Shown in pieces: positions 8,718 through 18,998 of a DNA stretch of 36,077 bases (position 1 is the stretch's first letter; each line of letters starts with the position of its first letter). The translations under genes were made by a program, and so were the position numbers. The notes beneath the pieces are model-generated. The model worked only from the letters and a program-made list of their open reading frames with translations, was not told the DNA's origin and searched no databases. Origin of the DNA: Cylindrodendrum hubeiense. Taxonomy: Eukaryota > Ascomycota > Sordariomycetes > Hypocreales > Nectriaceae. The DNA is taken from assembly GCA_014621425.1 (NCBI GenBank), contig JAANBB010000411.1, forward strand, positions 1-36,077. Direction: 5' to 3'.

Positions 8718-11018
8718 ATGTCGGGCTACCCAGGCTACAACGCTGGCCGCTATGGCGGGCAGCCGCCGCAACAACCCCAATACCAGGGCAGCTATTACCC
8801 GTACGAACCCCATCTCAATGCCCATCCCCGCCTCCATCCCCGCCTCAATCACCGCCGATCGCATCGTCGGGATGCCGCTCGCCGTGTTTCATCTCTCGCA
8901 TCGTCTGCCCTGCTCCATCCGCTCCTGCTAACATGCGCGTTTCCGTCTCCGTAGTCCTCAGCAGCCGACCTACACCAGCCATGCTCCCCAACAGGGCTAC
9001 CATCAGCAGCAACCCAGCTTCGGCTACCAGCAGCCTCCCCCGCAACAATACAATTACCAACAGGTACGCATCTCCCCATCCTCGTCCCCGTCCTCCTCAT
9101 CGTCCTCGACCTCGCCTTTTGGCTTCCCCGACCATCCTTTCCTCTGCACTCCCGAGGAATGCCTTCTCCCGCGTCATATCACCCCAGTCACCCCGCTACA
9201 TCCTGTCATCTCCGGCCCGAACCCGAAGCTGACCTGAGATCCGCAGCAACCGCCACAGCAGCAGCAGCAGCACGGCCATTACCCGCCTCAGCAGCAGCAG
9301 CAGCCGCAGCCCAACTACCAGACTCGCCCCAGCGGTATGCTCCCCCCATCATATGAGCCTATAGCGCTTGAACACCATCGTGTTGCCATAGTAGCTAACC
9401 CTTCACCAGGCGGCCCTCAAGCCCCTCCCTCAGCCCCCCAACAGTTTGGCCACGGCGCCCCCAACAGCTATGCCTTCCGATATTCGAATTGCAGTGGCAG
9501 GAGAAAGGCCTTGTTGATTGGAATCAACTACTTTGGACAGCGCGGTCAGCTCCGCGGTTGCATCAATGACGTCCGCAACATGACGGCTTACCTCGCCGAG
9601 CACTTCGGATACAAGCGCGAGGACATGGTCATCCTCACCGACGACCAGCAAAACCCTATGAGCCAGCCTACTAAGCAGAACCTTCTGCGAGCCATGCACT
9701 GGCTGGTGAAGGACGCCCGACCTAACGACTCGCTGTTCTTCCACTATTCAGGTTTGAACCACTTCCCGCGGAACTAAATGGGAGGATCGTATCGCTGACA
9801 GACTCAGGTCACGGTGGACAGACCAAGGACCTCGACGGTGACGAGGACGATGGCTACGACGAGGTCATCTACCCCGTCGACTTCCGACAGACCGGACACA
9901 TCACCGACGACGAGATGCACCGCATCATGGTCCGCCCCCTGCAGGCCGGTGTTCGACTGACTGCCATCTTCGACTCGTGCCACTCCGGAACCGCCCTCGA
10001 CTTGCCCTACATCTACTCTACCCAGGGTATCCTCAAGGAGCCCAACCTGGCCAAGGAGGCTGGTCAGGGTTTGCTTGGTGTTATCTCCTCGTACAGCCAG
10101 GGTGACCTTGGCGGTGTTGCGAACAACATCCTCGGTTTCATCAAGAAGGCGGCCAACGGCGACGATGCTCGTGACCGTACCATTGCCACCAAGACCTCGC
10201 CTGCCGATGTCGTCATGTGGTCTGGCAGCAAGGATGACCAAACTTCGTGGGTGCCCCCATTTCCATTTCCCTCAGGTTTCTATTGTGGTCCTTTGATGTT
10301 GGCTTGATTTGCCGGTCTCGGCCTTGTTCTTACCTCGCCGTCTTAATTTTGCATTTCTTGGGTGGTTTTTGTGCAATTTCTTTTTGGCATTTTTGGCTGG
10401 TTCACATGTTTTGGGTTAATGGTCATGATGCCATGACAAAACCCCCGGTCTCTTTGTGAGCGATGGCGCAAGGCGTCTGGATTGATTTATGGGTTGGCCC
10501 GGGATTTGAACCCCCTGGAGAGGCCTGGAGGTTTTTGTAATTAAAAAAAGAATGATGCCGTCATTGGCAAAANACGCCTCAGATGCGAGATATAGCCCAT
10601 GTACGGCTGTATCTTGCGATCTGAGGCGACGAGCTGCGTTGGACCACCCGCCATGCGGGGGGATCTCACGCCGCTCGTACTACCCCCGAGCTCTTGTTTT
10701 CATTCTTCTTTCGTTTGGAAAACAGCCGCAACAGCAACAGCAGCAGTAGCTAACCATCTCTCTAGTGCCGATGCTACTATCGCCTCGCAGGCCACCGGCG
10801 CCATGTCATGGGCCTTCGTCTCCGCCCTCAAGAAGAACCCCCAGCAGAGCTATGTCCAGCTCCTCAACAGCATCCGCGACGAACTTGCGACCCGGTACAC
10901 CCAGAAGCCGCAGCTCTCCTGCAGCCACCCTCTTGGTGAGTCCCCATGGCCTCCCCTCACGAGGTGACAGTGAAACTAACTTACGGATACAGACACGAAC
11001 GTCCTGTTCGTCATGTAA
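8718..11018 (+). CDS. MCA1: Type I metacaspase (caspase-like cysteine protease), 418 aa
   Basis: Clan CD, family C14B cysteine protease cleaving after Arg/Lys, involved in fungal programmed cell death, ageing and clearance of protein aggregates; cytosolic. The seven-exon model is 8718-8800, 8955-9063, 9247-9334, 9410-9751, 9808-10246, 10766-10935 and 10993-11018, in phase throughout. Residues 1 to about 105 form a Pro/Gln/Tyr-rich prodomain starting [14 protein letters not shown], with Q-runs in exon 3. The p20-like core follows ([12 protein letters not shown]). The catalytic His lies in HYSGHGGQ (about H209, split by intron 4) and the catalytic Cys in DSCHSG (about C265). The end reads TNVLFVM. 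Length and order match family members of about 400-450 aa. Intron 5 (10247-10765, 519 nt) is much longer than the others (56-183 nt) and carries a hairpin and an N at 10573. Its donor GTGGGT and intron 4's GTTTGA are less usual. The gene converges with the spindle pole body gene downstream. Confidence 0.95.
10575..10628. repeat. Inverted repeat / RNA hairpin inside metacaspase intron 5
   Basis: Left arm 10575-10597 and right arm 10605-10628 are reverse complements apart from one single-base bulge and two transitions, with a 7-nt loop (10598-10604). Read as RNA, both transitions are G-U wobble pairs, so the stem would be continuous for 23 base pairs with one bulge. It lies in the long intron of the metacaspase gene, two bases downstream of the N at 10573. 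It could be the core of a small foldback element, a precursor-like small RNA, or a structured splicing element. None of these is proven. Confidence 0.75.
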
Positions 11019-11727
11019 TGTATATACCCCTCGGGCGTCTCTCTGCCTTGTACATGGAAACTTAAATATCTCGAGCCCTTCCTCCTTGGTGGTTGCCCCT
11101 GTGGGATGTCAGTGATTCGAACCCAGGGCACCGAGCCTTTGAGCTTGTGATAGCGAGGAAGGGAGATGAAATCACCGGCTTGTTGCCAGGGTGCTACGAC
11201 GGGAGGTCATCTGCCGGTTGGGTTTTTGCATGGTTTATTGGTTTTGTGTGGGATGCACAGGTCTCTCGTTGGGTTGGTTGTCTTCAGTCTTTGCGGGTCA
11301 TTTACATGCTCATCACCATCATCATCGAGTTGGACCGGTTGTTCGTCCAGCGTGGGTAAAAATCAACTTGGTTCTTTGCTCCATAAAAAGAAAAGAAAAA
11401 AACAAACACAATCCAATATGCCATACAACTTTCGTGATGCGCTTTCGCCTTGCTTGCATGCATGCATTGCTTTGTCTCATTGAACCCAACGCCCCAGTAT
11501 CCATGCCCGCCTTTGTCCTGAACCAGTACCCAAACGAATTCCATCATGGCCTGCATTGCATAAACCGTCAATAGAGATTTACAAACTCCCGAGACAACAA
11601 AACTGTGAAGTGGCCGATATCCCCAGGGCCAGCAATGCGTCTATGCACCATCCACAGAACCCACAAACCACAATAAGCCATATATAGGTTGCCCCTGACG
11701 AGGGGCCAGCTGTCGACCTGGACAAGC
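11019..11727. other. Convergent intergenic region between metacaspase and spindle pole body gene
   Basis: Holds the two facing 3' UTRs. A run of A-rich sequence at about 11383-11410 could serve the + strand transcript. A B-box-like motif (TTCGAA on both strands, around 11115) is present, but no tRNA can be folded around it. I see no open frame with coding character. Confidence 0.5.
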
Positions 11728-14700
11728 TTACGCCTCGGCTCGTACAACCTTGAGCTGGCGCGAGCGCTTGGTCTTGCGCTGCTCTTCGGTTGCAACGACG
11801 ATGCGTTGGCGGACTGTCTCCTGCTTGGCCCAGTCGCGCGCCGAGATGCGCATGCGGGCGATGAAGCGAGCCATGACAATGAACGTCTTGAGCGAGGGCC
11901 GGCCGGCAGCGGCTTCGGCGGAGCTGTTCTTGTTGCCGGGGCCCGGGAGGGAAAGGGGCTTGCGGTTGCCAAGGAGGTTGGTGCGGATATCCTCCAGCTC
12001 GCGGAGCTGTGCCTTGTTGCTGCGAAGGAGGTTAGTGACAAACAGTTGAAAGGGGAGTCAAAGGAAACGTACCAGGCGTTGGCGATGTCGAGCTGCAGCT
12101 GGATGAATTTCTTGGCGTACGCGGCGTCGGCGCGGAGCGATGCCTCGCGTTGCCACCTCGCCTGCATCCACTCCATCTGCATTACCATGCCACGGAGCTC
12201 CTTCTTATGACGATCCTCAGCGTTCTCCGCCGCGCGGATAACCGTCTCGAGCGCCTGGTCCGCCGTGTCAAGCGATGCCAGAGCCTGGCGGTGCGCAGGC
12301 GATGCCGATCGGGCGTCCTTGTTCGACGCGGCAGCGGCAGCGGCCGAGGCGCGGGCACGCTCAAGATCCTTCTGGAGCTTCTCGGCGCTGAGGCGGAAAG
12401 CGGCTCGCTCGCTACGCGCGCGCTCGAGCTTGCGGCGGAGCGAGGCCTCAGACGCGGCGAGCGAGTCGATGAGCTCTTGCTGCTGGCGGACGTCATGCTC
12501 GAGGTTCTCCATCTCGGCCCGGCTCTTGCGCAGCTGACGATCCTGTTTGCCCGAGTCCGTCTGCTGGGCAGCCGCGGTGTTGCGTTCACGTTCTGCCTTG
12601 TCGAGTTTGTGCTTCATGCGCTGGATGAGGCGCTCGTGCTGCGCCGCCGTTTCCTCGGCTTGTTGGCGGGCCTCATCGAGGACCTCCTCCAGTACAATCT
12701 TCTGATCTTCGAGGTCATCGAGTTGTCGCTGGAAGTCTTGTGAGGCTTGGAGGGCCTTGCGCTCAGTTTCTCGGCTCTTTGAGCGGAGCTCGTGGATAGA
12801 CTGGTGGGCGGTTGAGAGCTGGTGTCGAAGCTCTGAAACCTCCGACTTGCGGCCAGAGTCGCTGGTGGTCGACCTGGGTGAGACTATCAGCCGCGACACC
12901 TCGGTGTCGTGGACTTGACGCTCCAGGTCGGCAACTTGTCGCTTGAGACCCTTGACCATGTCTCTGTTGGCCGACTCCCGTTGCAGGAAGTCAAGCTCCT
13001 TCTGTCGTGCCGCTGTAAGATCCTTACGAATTAGGGACAACTCGCTGTTGCCCTCGAAGTTTCCTGGCAGCTGCAGCTGGCGAGTATTGAGTTGGTTTTC
13101 AAAGTCTTCAACCCGGCGCTCGAGCTCGCGGATGGTTCGTCGGGCGGCGGCCAAGTCATGCGTCTCGCTGGATGATGATTGTCGCAATTTCGTCTGAAGC
13201 TGGAGAACCTCCTGACCGAGACGCTCCTCTTCCTCCGCTGCCTTCTCAATCTCGTCCTCCAGAGTCCTTTCGATGGTCTCGCGCTGCTCAGCCAAGGCCC
13301 GATTCTCGTCCTTGAGCCGGCGCACTTCGTTGTCGAGCTTGAGCTTGGCCGTGCGCAGGTCGAGTCGCTCCTGATCAACGCGGATAGTCTCGTTGTCGTA
13401 GAGCTGGGCCCGGCGGAGTTCGGCTTCGAGCTCATCTCGTTCCGCTTTTGCCTCGGCTAGTGAGGACGAGACCGAGTGGAGATCGAGGGTATTCTTTGCC
13501 AGTTGATCTTGGAGTGACTGTTTCTCCCTGGTAATCTTTTCCAGCTGAGCATTTGTGTCCGAGAGTTGCCACTTAAGACGCGTCACTGACTCCGTAGATT
13601 GCTGGGCAGTCTGTTCTGAGGCAGTGTTGGCAACTTGGGCCAATTCGGCCTTCTGTCGTATCGACTTGAGCTGTTCTTTGAGATCATCGCACTCGCGTTT
13701 CGCTGCATCGAGCTGTCGGCGCTGGGTCTCAAGTTCTCTGCGACCGGCATCCACATCCCGGCGTCCAGAGCCTTGCTCTTGATGCAGCGTGTTTTGTAAC
13801 ACGTCTACCTCATCCTCCAATGCCGCAACCCTGTTGAGTTGCGTCTGGTAGTCAACTTGTGTTTGTCGTAGCTCGTCCCGCACAGTGGAGAGCTCATTGC
13901 GTAGGTTCGTCAATAGCGTTTGACGGGTTTCTAGGGCATCTTGGAGATCTTCAATCTGTCGTGTCAAGATCCCTTCCTCGCTCCTATGCCTCTCCACCTC
14001 ACTCTGAACCGCTGCTTGCAGCCTCGACTCCTTATCAGAGAGGCTCCCTTCGGTTTCTCGTAGTCGGTCAATGGTCCTTTGTAGTCCTGAGGCTTTCTCT
14101 TCAGCACGGTCACGATCGGACTCGAGATTTTGCTTTTCAGTCTCCCATTTTTCGCTGTCGTTGTCGTAGAGGTTGTCCTTCTCGCGGATTTCCGCCTGAA
14201 GGTCTGAGACCTCATCGTTGAGTCGGTTAATTTCGCCCTGGTACTGGCTGCGGAGATCCTTCTCAATCTCCAGAGCATGCTCCCTTTCCTCGGCAAGACT
14301 CTGCTCAAGATCTTCAACTTCCCTCTCCAGTTTCGTGACCTCCTTCTGGAGAGAGGCCGTCTCTCCAGCCATAGTATCGTGTCGTGATTGAAGCATGTCC
14401 TTGTCGTCAGCTCGGGATAATAGATCGGCCTCCAGCTCCTCAACCCTGGACGCGATAGAGCGTCGCTCTCGGTCGAAGCTTTCTTGGTTTTTTTGCAGAC
14501 TTTTGACTGTGGATTGGAGACTTTCGTTTTCTTGGTTGACCTCAGAAAACTCCTTCTCCAAAGTGGCATATTCCTGGCCAGATTTGTCCAGTTCTTCCTG
14601 TAGTCGAATCACCTTCTCTTCAATCTGCCGAGAGAGGCCCTTGGTGACGACAGATTTGTTGGACATTTCCTCCTGCAGCTCTTCGAGATCATTCTCCGCT

Positions 14701-15965
14701 CGGTCCTTCTGAGCCACAGCATCCTTCATTTCGGCCTCTGCATCCTCCATCCTGGACTCGGCATCCTCCATCTTGGCCTTGACAGCCTCGACCTCTTCCT
14801 CCAAACGCCGCATGTTGTGCTCGAGATCTTGAATTGTTTCCTTGGCTTCTTCCAATTCATCGCTGGTTTGGGCCTTCTCCTCAAGCTGAATCATCTTTCG
14901 CTGAGCATCCTTGGCCTTGTCTTGCGCTTCTTCTAGCTTGTCCTTGAGATCTTCCAGCTCGTCCTCGCGTTCGGTAAGCATTCGATCTTTGTCGCGAAGA
15001 TCGGCCTCTAGGTCTCCAATGTCGTCCCGGAGTTTCTCGACCTGGTCGTTGTCTTGTTGTCCCTGGTCAAGTTGGCGCTGGAGATCCTCAATGTCTGCTT
15101 CTCGATCCTCCAACACTCGCTGTAGCTTGTCCATCTCGGCGCGTTGGTTCTCGTTGGCGTATTTTCGTTTCGCCTTTTCTTGAAGCTCGAGCATTGATTG
15201 GCGGTAGCTCTCCAGGTCTTTCTCGGCAGTCGTGAGGTGTTTCTTGTAGCGGTGTAGCTCTCTTTGCATCGTGACCTTGTCCACCTTGAGCTCGGTGTTC
15301 TCCTTGAGGGCGGCTTCGCTAAAGCCGGGCCCAGCTTTTCGGAGAGCCTCCTCGAGGAAGTGAATCTTGAGCTTCAGGCCGAAATTCTCCTTCTCGATCC
15401 TATCAATCACGTTCTCCTGCTCTCGTAAAGAGAGCTGGTTTCCATCCTGAAGAGGTCCTTTGTCTCCTCCTCTTCGCGATGGGAGCGCCATTGGGGTCGA
15501 AGCAGCACTACTGTCGTCAACCTGCGGCAGCGTGTTATCGAGGTATGACTGGTTGCGCGACCCAGTGTACATTGACGTGTCCATGCGCGGGACTGGCGTC
15601 AGGTCGCTTTCGTCGATCTTGTCGAAGGCGGGCGTGTTGGGCACGGCGGTGCCGTTTTCCTTCCCGAAGCGCCGGACGCTGTTTCTCGTGGCTGATTTGA
15701 GCAGAGGCGTGAACTCGGCGCCTCCGACGCTGGGAGGAAGATTTCGGCGGTCGGCGAGCGGTCCCCTCTGACGCGGGGTGCGCAGGTTGCCGCCATTGGA
15801 GCGGCCTCCATTGCGAAGTTGCTGAATGAAGTTTCCCTCCTTCACAGGCGACTGGAATGAGGCCTCTTGGGAGACGTCGAAGTCGGGCGCTCGGCTGAGG
15901 TAGGTTGCATCCCCAATGTTTGTTCGCGGGGTGTCGAGCGCGCCGCCAAAGTCGGGTTGGACCAT
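11728..15965 (-). CDS. pcp1: Pericentrin/Spc110-like spindle pole body scaffold (1394 aa)
   Basis: Large coiled-coil protein that anchors gamma-tubulin complexes to the spindle pole body and is needed for spindle microtubule nucleation. Two exons (- strand): 15965-12073 and 12019-11728, separated by a 53-nt intron (donor GTACGT, CTAAC branch site, acceptor CAG). Residues 1-175 are disordered with many S/T-P sites, typical of Cdk targets. Residues about 178-250 match the centrosomin motif 1 (CM1) that contacts gamma-tubulin complexes (EKENFGLKLKIHFLEEALR). About 1000 residues of heptad-rich Glu/Lys/Gln/Leu sequence follow. The C-terminus fits a PACT-type domain: KKELRGMVMQMEWMQARW, REASLRADAAYAKKFIQLQL, then past the intron ACNKAQLRELEDI and the basic FIVMARFIARMRISARDWAK, a probable calmodulin-binding helix. 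This end separates it from ApsB/Mto1, which also has CM1. Symbol by homology (S. pombe Pcp1, A. nidulans PcpA); ApsB is the alternative, less likely. Confidence 0.88.
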
Positions 15966-16234
15966 GATGGCGGGCGTTAGAGAGATGGGTTAACTCTAGA
16001 AAGCGCGTGTGTTGAGCGGACACTGCATGTTATAGAGATAGCGGCACGTCGGTGGTCAGTTGGCGGCGCGTTTCGAGAGGTTGTGCGGAATTGTTTGTTG
16101 TAAGTGAATCAATGATAAGGCGGGATACGAGGGTACGTCGAGGTGGAATTGAATCGCGTGGAGTGTAAGTCGATGCCCCAGGCGCGTCTTGTTTACTTTC
16201 TATCCTCATCCGGAATAGACGCAACAATTTTGAG

Positions 16235-16263
16235 CCAATTGCCGATTATTTTTCTTGTCCAAT
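16235..16263 (+). promoter_or_regulatory. Pair of CCAAT boxes
   Basis: CCAAT pentamers lie at 16235-16239 and 16259-16263, 24 bp apart (start to start) and about 270-300 bp from either start codon. They are candidate sites for the Hap/CBC complex. The function is inferred from motif and placement only. Confidence 0.4.
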
Positions 16264-16280
16264 CAAGTCGCGGGACGAGA

Positions 16281-16287
16281 TGAGTCA
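16281..16287. promoter_or_regulatory. TGAGTCA, AP-1/Gcn4-type bZIP site
   Basis: Exact TGAGTCA heptamer, the consensus for Gcn4/CPC1 and AP-1-like factors, located in the divergent promoter next to the CCAAT pair. A heptamer occurs by chance about once per 8 kb per window (palindromic site), so this is a weak call. Confidence 0.35.
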
Positions 16288-16565
16288 GCAAACCCCCTTT
16301 ATTGCGTCACCCCGCTAATGGCCTGACTAACAATAACTGCCAACGGAAAAGTCGATGAGGCATTCCCTCTATCAGATGCGAAGGCGAGGCCAAGGTGGGC
16401 GATGACATATTTGTTCGGTTGATCGACACTCGATTATTCGCGATTTAAATATCCCTGATCCTCACCGCCCACCCCGAAAGGGCTGTTCTTTGCAAGAGTT
16501 CTACCTCTGCGGTCACTTGCGATTACCGCCATTCCACTCCACCGACATCGGGTTGAAACGCCACC

Positions 16566-18591
16566 ATGTTGCTGGATCAAGTCCCAGACGAAATAATCCA
16601 CCACCTGCTTTACTATGTCTCCCCCGAAGACAACCTCGCTAGTTTTCAACTCCTGTCCCACCGTTTAAATCGTCTTGCCGACGAACCCCTGCTCTGGAAA
16701 TATTACTGCCAGCGCACCTTCAGATTCTGGAACCCCGAGCATGGGTTCCACCGTAGGTTGAAGCAGAGGGCCTCAGAGGTCGACTGGAAGCGCTTGTTCA
16801 TTCTGCGGAATACTCGCAATGCCCGGGTATCTCATCTCTTGGATGACATTCTGGCGACCAAAGTCGGCCGCCTAATGAAGTTTGAACAGATCTGTCGACT
16901 GGGGTATGATGCTAAGGACTTTCTCTTGGACCAGTGTCACACTGAGGAATCCGTGGAAGATGTTCTCGCCAGACGGTAATTGCTTTCGTCGCCTCAATTT
17001 GCCAGCCGGAGCTAATAGCAGCGCTCTAGCTACTATAGTAATTCAATACTGGATAGTATTCACCGAAGCCTTGCTATTGAGGAATGGCATAAGATGCAGC
17101 CGTTAAACACCGCGCCTGCCAGACATTTCTCAAACTCTAGCCTCGAGCGAGCACTGGGAGCTTTTGATTTGTTTGTGCTCCACGATCAGCCTGGTGATCT
17201 AGATGATGTAGGTTGCTCGTCAACAATAACTTCTTGGTGCTAATGATCTCTGCTAGATCGCTCGCATGCTCGATGAGAAGGCTTCGGAGTTCCGGGGCAG
17301 TAGGCCAGATGTGAATGATATGACAACACGTCAAAAGGCACTGGCACTCAATCGGTGGCTTCGTGCCAACAATCTCACGGGCCTTCGGAATCAAGAGCGC
17401 AGCTATCGAAATCTTCGGAACTGTTTGATCGGCCAGGCTCTGCGCCACGAGGATCATGATTCTATCCCCATCATATCCAGTGCCATATTCTGCTGCATCG
17501 CAGAAAGATTAGGGTTGCAGGCTCAGTGTTGCTCGTTTCCCACTCATGTCCATACTATCGTCTTTGCGGATCATGGCAAGACACTGGATGGCATCTTCTC
17601 GACAGAAGAGGGAACACCCCGAGAAATGATGTACTTAGATCCTTACGGTTCTGACGACGAGATACCAATGGCTGCTCTGCAAACCATGCTGTCTCAATTC
17701 GGCTGGCAAGCTAGCACTGATGCCTTCTTGGCCCCGGTGCCACCCATTTCCGTTGCGATGAGGACTGCACGTAACATTAGAGCTACCTCTGCAAGGGTGA
17801 TTGAGTCTCGAGACCAGGTTGATCCTGAGCTCACACAGCTCATGAGTGGAAACGGCTCCATGAACATGGATGCTGCTTTTTACTCTGCCTTGTGGGCGGG
17901 TCTTCTGATGACGCCTGTTAATGTCTTTGCGTGGGACGAGAGTCTGGAGCCCTTCCTCCGCCGATTTGCTAAAAGTTGGCACGAAGATGCGTGGCTGGTT
18001 GAGAAATATCTTGTCCCGTTATACGACCAGTTCGCACCCCTCCGAGACAGATTCGCTCGCCACGGCCCTCAGGGGTGGGATGACCCTCGGGAAATCCTAG
18101 GCCTTGTGCGAGAACTAGACGATGTGACGCCTCCCGTCTTCCGAAGAGACCGTGAAGGAATGCAGCCAGTTCCATACAAGATTGGCCAAGTCTTTCGACA
18201 TCGACGATATCAATGGATTGGAGTTATCAACGGCTGGACAGACCAAGGGACGCGCCGACTCCCCATGCCGCATACGGTGGCCATAGACGAGACTCTGGAC
18301 GATAGCAGCGACACTGAACTGCCCAGCCTGGTGCGACCTCGTAACCAGACCTTTTACACTTGCCTGTAAGTCACTCGAGCTAGCCTGGAAACTCCATGCC
18401 ACTGACACCTGTCTAGACGCACAATGGGACCCGAGCGGCACGTCGTCGCCGAGGACAACATTGTGTTGATCCGAGACGCGGATGAGATTCCCGAGAGCAT
18501 ACTTCCCTTGGCTGGCAAATTTTTTAAGAGATTTGATGTTGCGACGTGCAGTTTTGTGTCAAACATCAAGGAGCAGTATCCAGATGACTAA
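16566..18591 (+). CDS. F-box / SirB1-like / YccV-like protein (FBXO21-type), 623 aa
   Basis: Likely substrate adaptor of an SCF (Skp1-cullin-F-box) ubiquitin ligase. Four exons: 16566-16975, 17030-17207, 17257-18365 and 18417-18591, all with GT-AG introns of 49-54 nt that keep phase. Residues 1-45 are an F-box (QVPDEIIHHLLYYVSPEDN, then LSHRLNRLADEPLLWKYY). The middle, roughly 180-330, resembles the SirB1/transglutaminase-like fold (IIFCCIAERLGL-type segment followed by FPTHVHTIV). The C-terminus, about 500-610, is a YccV/HspQ-like hemimethylated-DNA-binding-type domain (VPYKIGQVFRHRRYQWIGVI). This order is that of vertebrate FBXO21. The start is supported by its Kozak-like context and by the F-box beginning at once. 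The substrate is unknown. Confidence 0.9.
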
Positions 18592-18998
18592 CACGGCGAC
18601 ATCCTTCCTCTATTCTCCTATTTTCTTTCACCTCCTCCCTTCTTTGGCCAGACAGGCCCTTGCAAATGCAGAATGAAAATGAGCCTCAAAAAATAGAAAT
18701 TAGGAGACATGACGAGATGACTTACGAGACTTAAACTTTGGCATGGCGTCTGACTATCGTTAAACATGCATCTAAATGGCCAGCAAGACTATCTCTAGGA
18801 ACACTAGATATTTATGAATTTCGATATTTTACTTCATATCTCTTGTGAAAATGACCTACGAGGTTTTCTATTCCACAATGCTCTCGCCTTGAAGCCACCG
18901 TTCAGACCAAAGCAAACCTGTCGATGGCCACGGCTGGAAATCTGACCAGCAAAAAAAGCAAAGTCGAGAAGGACTTTGCATTCTCGCAGCCTATGCCC
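18592..18998. other. Convergent 3' region between F-box and UCH37 genes
   Basis: AT-richer sequence containing the two facing 3' UTRs. No open frame of note, no structured RNA recognised. Confidence 0.5.

Larger units (their letters stand above)
15966..16565. other. Divergent promoter region between the SPB scaffold and F-box genes
   Basis: Six hundred bases separate two outward-facing start codons. The central part carries CCAAT boxes at 16235-16239 and 16259-16263 and a TGAGTCA heptamer at 16281-16287. The F-box start sits in a strong context (GCCACCATG, ending 16568). No coding sequence is evident. Confidence 0.6.

Noticed and set aside
8366..9232. A 288-codon + strand frame overlapping the metacaspase 5' end
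   Set aside because: It is Pro/Ser/Arg-rich low complexity from a pyrimidine-rich leader and runs through introns 1 and 2 in a different frame from the clear metacaspase exons.
10500..10530. Possible tRNA or tRNA-derived SINE on the - strand (B-box-like GGTTCAAATCC)
   Set aside because: No A box at the right distance upstream on that strand, and the T-arm stem has mismatches. No acceptor stem can be formed.
11105..11160. Possible tRNA on the - strand around a GGGTTCGAATC motif
   Set aside because: The T-stem pairs poorly, no matching 5' acceptor strand is found, and the nearest A-box-like word is about 80 nt away. It is probably chance or a very decayed fragment.
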